Positions 60,976 to 64,000 of a stretch of 64,000 nt of DNA are shown one piece after another (the first letter of the stretch is position 1; each line of letters starts with the position of its first letter). The stretch is from Linnemannia elongata (taxonomy: Eukaryota; Mortierellomycota; Mortierellomycetes; Mortierellales; Mortierellaceae): the NCBI GenBank assembly GCA_036320915.1, contig JAXBDG010000002.1, positions 62,001-126,000 on the forward strand, given 5' to 3'. The position numbers and the translations under genes are program-made. The notes beneath the pieces are model-generated. The model saw only the letters and a list, made by a program, of their open reading frames with translations, ran no database searches and was not told the DNA's origin.

Positions 60976-61305
60976 ATAGGTCCCTCTTGTTCATCAATCA
61001 AAAGATTAAATAGAAAAGGTGTTACTTGCCTTTCTGTACTCTGATTGTGCATGTGGCGCATCGTTCTAAGTCAATGTCTTGCTGCGCATGGCCAGAGAGC
61101 CACCAAAGGTTCACCCTTGCACGCCCCAAAACGACGCTCGATTGCCCCCACCTTTTTGCGCTAAACCCAAAAACATATAAGTCGTTCTTTCTTCACGGAA
61201 ACTTAGCTATGCATACTCCTTTGTTTTTTTTTTTTTTTTTTTTACTTTTTGCCCATTCACAAAAAAAACCTCTCCCAAAAAAAAACTTCATCACCATCAC
61301 ACAAA
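60976..61305. other. spacer between the two F-box paralogues
   Basis: 330 bp holding the first gene's 3' end and the second gene's promoter. T20 (61223-61242) lies ~65 bp before the start codon. No gene is seen. Confidence 0.6.
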
Positions 61306-63258
61306 ATGACATCAGCCAGTACCCACTTCTTCGACATTCCAGAACTGACCCATATGGTCGTGGCATACCTCGACAAACACGAAACCTCAGCACTTGTACA
61401 GACCAGCCGTCAACTCCGTCAACTCTGCGAGCCTCTACTTTATACCGACCTGTGCCTCGACTATGACTCTCGAGAGGTCAATCTTTTCGACTCTTATGAT
61501 GCTATTCTCGCTCTATCAAGGAACGTCCAGCATGTTAGGAGGTTGAAGATCTCAGTCGTTGATATCGCCATGCTTTTCAATTGTATGCTCGCCGCCGCCG
61601 ACTCTCTGGAGGCCGCCAAGGATCCGAATGTCGACAACACGCAAAAGGACCGACGACCCAATTGGCTCCCAACTCCCGACCACCCCAGCTCACCGTGCAT
61701 TATACCCATACCGCTGATAACGAATCTGGAACGACTTGACGCCAATTTGTCCAATAAACCGCACTATATGGGTTCATGTCCATACTACCTCCACAGCTGC
61801 GAAGATCCTCAGACCACCCTCCTTCAATTCTCTTGGATCGTCAGTCTCAACCCACGTCTGACGGACCTGAAGATTGTACGACCTTTTATTTCTAACGCCG
61901 GTGACCTGAACGTTTTGTCCGGCTCACTCTCTGGATTACCGCGGTTGGAGATTTTGGTCTTGGATGGGATCGTTGCTCACGAGGAGGCTTGGGGTCTGAT
62001 TGGGCGGACTATTTTCGACAGGTGCGGTTCGGTCGTTCGAACTTTCTCTTTCAACATGGACCAATATTCGTATACAACTAGGTTACTCAAGGGCCACAAA
62101 TGGAACGATGCAGATCAACAACAACAACAACAACAACAAGAACAACAACAGGAACAGGAAGATTTACAAGCGGCGTCGATGACGACACCCATACCAGCTG
62201 TTCGAGAAGTATTGCAGGATCTCACCATGTGGTCTCTCGGCGAAGTCACCTCTGAGCAAGACCTCGTCGCTATACTCCAACGCTGTCCGGATCTCCAACG
62301 ACTTTCTTTACCAGGGATTCAAGGAAAAGTCAGCGGCAGCGCAATTGGTCGCGCCCTGGGCGCTTACTGTCCCAAGCTCTGCCGCCTAGCATTCTCGGAT
62401 TTCAACTTTTACGGAAACATGACCATTCCGGTCAAGATTATGCTGGCGGTGCCGAAACAACAGATCGAAGAGTTTAAATGGTCCAACTCGTTTGAACGTC
62501 TAAACGGCGACAGGACTGACTGGATGTGGCGTCGACACTCGGACGTTCTCAGGAAGGTGGTCTTTGAGAGCTGCTTCCATGTGGCGAGCAATGCAATACG
62601 AACGATTCTCACGGTCTGTCCAGCACTCGAGCACTTTCAGATGGAGATCAATTCGTTTGATCATGTTCTTGGCGGGTTTATCAAGTTGTCGGACGCTATT
62701 GAGAGTCCCTGGGTCTGCACCAAGCTGAAGGTCCTGGATCTTGGTGTCGCCATCCATGAAATGGCCGACTTGGAGCCCGGTCAAAAGCCTTACTATACAA
62801 GGACACCGACTGTCGGTTTGACCGATGCCGAAGGGCAGCAGCTCGCCCTGTATGAGAGACTATACCGCCAGATCGGGATGATGACGAGCTTGACCCATTT
62901 GGCATTGCGAGCGGTGTTGGTGGACAGGGGTCATCGGTTGGGTGTCCACTACCATGACGGAAACAGATCCTTTCCGGCGATGTTGAGTCTCAAAGACGAG
63001 CAGACGGGCCGACCGGGGTATCTGGACTTGTTCCAGGGGTTGACTCAACTGGAAGAACTCAGGGGATCAATGAATACAAGCGACAGGGAGACGGCGGTGA
63101 CGACGGGGTGGAAGGAAGCCCAGTGGATGTCTCGACATTGGCCTGCCTTGAAGGTTGCGGCGTTTGGTAGTAGTTATGATAGGCTGTCAGAACCATTCCA
63201 GTGGCTTCATAGGGAACTTGGTTTGATGGTGGACACGAAACTCGTTTTTCGGTGGTGA
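61306..63258 (+). CDS. F-box protein with leucine-rich-like solenoid (copy 2)
   Basis: Single exon, 650 aa. The N-terminus (FFDIPELTHMVVAYLDKHET, SALVQTSRQLRQLCEPLLYT) parallels copy 1 throughout. Shared later segments include LQRLSLPGIQGKVS, ICPALEHF-like VCPALEHFQMEI, SPWVCTKLKVLDL and GYLDLFQGLTQLEELRGSMN. It differs from copy 1 by an insertion at ~residues 271-290 with a polyQ tract (CAA repeats, ~62118-62160) and one with Asp/Asn at ~120. Function as for copy 1: presumed SCF substrate receptor. Tandem same-strand order and 330-bp spacer indicate local duplication; divergence is substantial, so it is not recent. Confidence 0.88.
   Translation: MTSASTHFFDIPELTHMVVAYLDKHETSALVQTSRQLRQLCEPLLYTDLCLDYDSREVNLFDSYDAILALSRNVQHVRRLKISVVDIAMLFNCMLAAADSLEAAKDPNVDNTQKDRRPNWLPTPDHPSSPCIIPIPLITNLERLDANLSNKPHYMGSCPYYLHSCEDPQTTLLQFSWIVSLNPRLTDLKIVRPFISNAGDLNVLSGSLSGLPRLEILVLDGIVAHEEAWGLIGRTIFDRCGSVVRTFSFNMDQYSYTTRLLKGHKWNDADQQQQQQQQEQQQEQEDLQAASMTTPIPAVREVLQDLTMWSLGEVTSEQDLVAILQRCPDLQRLSLPGIQGKVSGSAIGRALGAYCPKLCRLAFSDFNFYGNMTIPVKIMLAVPKQQIEEFKWSNSFERLNGDRTDWMWRRHSDVLRKVVFESCFHVASNAIRTILTVCPALEHFQMEINSFDHVLGGFIKLSDAIESPWVCTKLKVLDLGVAIHEMADLEPGQKPYYTRTPTVGLTDAEGQQLALYERLYRQIGMMTSLTHLALRAVLVDRGHRLGVHYHDGNRSFPAMLSLKDEQTGRPGYLDLFQGLTQLEELRGSMNTSDRETAVTTGWKEAQWMSRHWPALKVAAFGSSYDRLSEPFQWLHRELGLMVDTKLVFRW
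62118..62160 (+). repeat. CAA polyglutamine-coding repeat in F-box copy 2
   Basis: In-frame CAA array broken by GAA and CAG codons encodes a Gln/Glu run. It is absent from copy 1 at the aligned position. Confidence 0.85.
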
Positions 63259-63756
63259 TGGTACGTCTATTTTTTTTTATTCTGTGAATGGCACACGACC
63301 TGAAATAAATAAATAAATAAATAAATATGCTTGGCTTTGTGAATGGGGGTATCGTGCGAGAAATGAATTGTTGGCCATTGCGTCCATAGATCGCCTATGC
63401 CTGTCAGGAAGTACTGCATTTGATATTGAAGTCGTAGTAAAGACCAACTCAAATAAGTTAGAGTTCTGCTATTAAATAGAAAGATCGTCGAAAAGGGGAC
63501 CGAACGCGTCGTTTATTCTTGTTGCGGTAAATATCGTGGCCCAAGGCTTCGAAGTACACGTACCCTTTCGATAGCAGGACAGTGACGTGACCATGTAGTA
63601 CAACTAGCAAAAGCTGTCATCTCCGCCTACTGGCGAGGAGATCCTCTGGTCCTTTGAAACGCCTGTCCACCTCAAAATACAGCAGTGGGTCCAGCCCACT
63701 GCAACCGATAAGGCCTCTCCTGATCTAACGAGACGGTCCGATCGCCATTCTCCGAA
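63259..63756. other. 3' intergenic region with AAAT repeat
   Basis: 498 bp between the converging ends of F-box copy 2 and the partial gene at the right edge. AAAT tetranucleotide repeats run at 63303-63327. No gene is seen. Confidence 0.6.
63303..63327 (+). repeat. AAAT tetranucleotide repeat
   Basis: About six perfect AAAT units, 45 bp after the stop codon of F-box copy 2; includes overlapping AATAAA signals that could serve for polyadenylation. Confidence 0.75.
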
Positions 63757-64000
63757 TCAAGAACCAGGCGCAGGCTTTTTCGTCAACCTCCGCAAGTTAT
63801 CAGAAGCCCTCATCGTCCTTTGCTGCGGTGGCGACATGACCCCATTCCCTTCATCCATTCTCCTCCCCGTCGTTGCATCCCACTGCCCCTGCCCCTGCCC
63901 CTGCCCTTGACCAACACTAGAATCCTGTACAATATCTGCGCTCCGTGACCGGGGGATCGGACTCACCGACAACAGCCCTCCACCACCAGCATCCATAGTT
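63757..64000 (-). CDS. C-terminal tail of an unidentified protein (5' part beyond window)
   Basis: The frame is open from the right edge to a stop at 63757, ~80 codons. The sequence is Gly-rich then hydrophilic (LLSVSPIPRSRSADIVQ, a GQ dipeptide run of about four units, MSPPQQRTMRASDNLRRL) and ends LTKKPAPGS. Composition looks like a disordered C-terminal tail, with Ser/Pro sites and basic patches, rather than noncoding DNA. An ATG at 63996 is present, but the frame continues upstream without a stop to the window edge, so it is probably internal. No family can be assigned. Confidence 0.5.
   Translation of the reverse strand, partial: TMDAGGGGLLSVSPIPRSRSADIVQDSSVGQGQGQGQGQWDATTGRRMDEGNGVMSPPQQRTMRASDNLRRLTKKPAPGS

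Overview
This window comes from the nuclear genome of an early-diverging filamentous fungus. Mucoromycota, and most likely the Mortierella group, is my inference from three things: gene content (large F-box and atypical kinase families, a fungal Cdc4 with a D-domain, Bzz1, Ted1, Aim41), numerous short GT-AG introns ending in TAG or CAG, and intergenic DNA full of poly-T, poly-A, GA and CAA tracts. No mobile element, CRISPR array, rRNA or tRNA gene could be supported.

Layout. Positions 1-4.7 kb carry two minus-strand genes: an F-box/JmjC/APH-kinase fusion that runs off the left edge, and a 303-residue coiled-coil protein. A low-complexity spacer leads to a nine-exon RasGAP gene (7.2-11.3 kb, plus). 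A protein kinase gene interrupted by one in-frame TAG follows (12.3-14.3 kb, minus), then a 4.2-kb gene-poor stretch holding a diverged tandem repeat and a fragment related to the C-terminus of that kinase. From 18.5 kb the gene order is a Ted1/Cdc1-type GPI-remodelling phosphoesterase (plus), the SCF adaptor Cdc4 (minus), the F-BAR/C1/SH3 actin organiser Bzz1 (minus), ribosomal protein eL22 (plus), an SRA1/Sec31-C-terminal-like protein (plus), and an atypical polyQ kinase (plus). Next come a previously easy-to-miss 115-residue two-exon gene (minus) divergent from mitochondrial Aim41 (plus), a 1557-residue PH-like protein (plus), the CHIP/STUB1 co-chaperone ubiquitin ligase (minus), a 4CL-like acyl-CoA ligase (plus), an aquaglyceroporin (plus), two tandem paralogous F-box proteins (plus), and the tail of one more gene at the right edge (minus).

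Themes. Five genes act in or near ubiquitin-dependent proteolysis: three F-box types (F-box/JmjC, Cdc4 and the F-box pair) plus CHIP. Others concern Ras and actin signalling (RasGAP, Bzz1). I see no gene cluster in the sense of a dedicated pathway; the order looks like ordinary fungal chromosome with unusual individual genes. The main points for follow-up are the F-box/JmjC/APH fusion, the TAG-broken kinase with its remote relic, a 17-nt micro-exon in STUB1, a GC-AG intron in the RasGAP gene, a GATC-dense 0.8-kb island, and a 1-kb intron containing paired ACGCGT sites. All exon boundaries were read by eye; where stated, exon lengths were checked to sum to a multiple of three.
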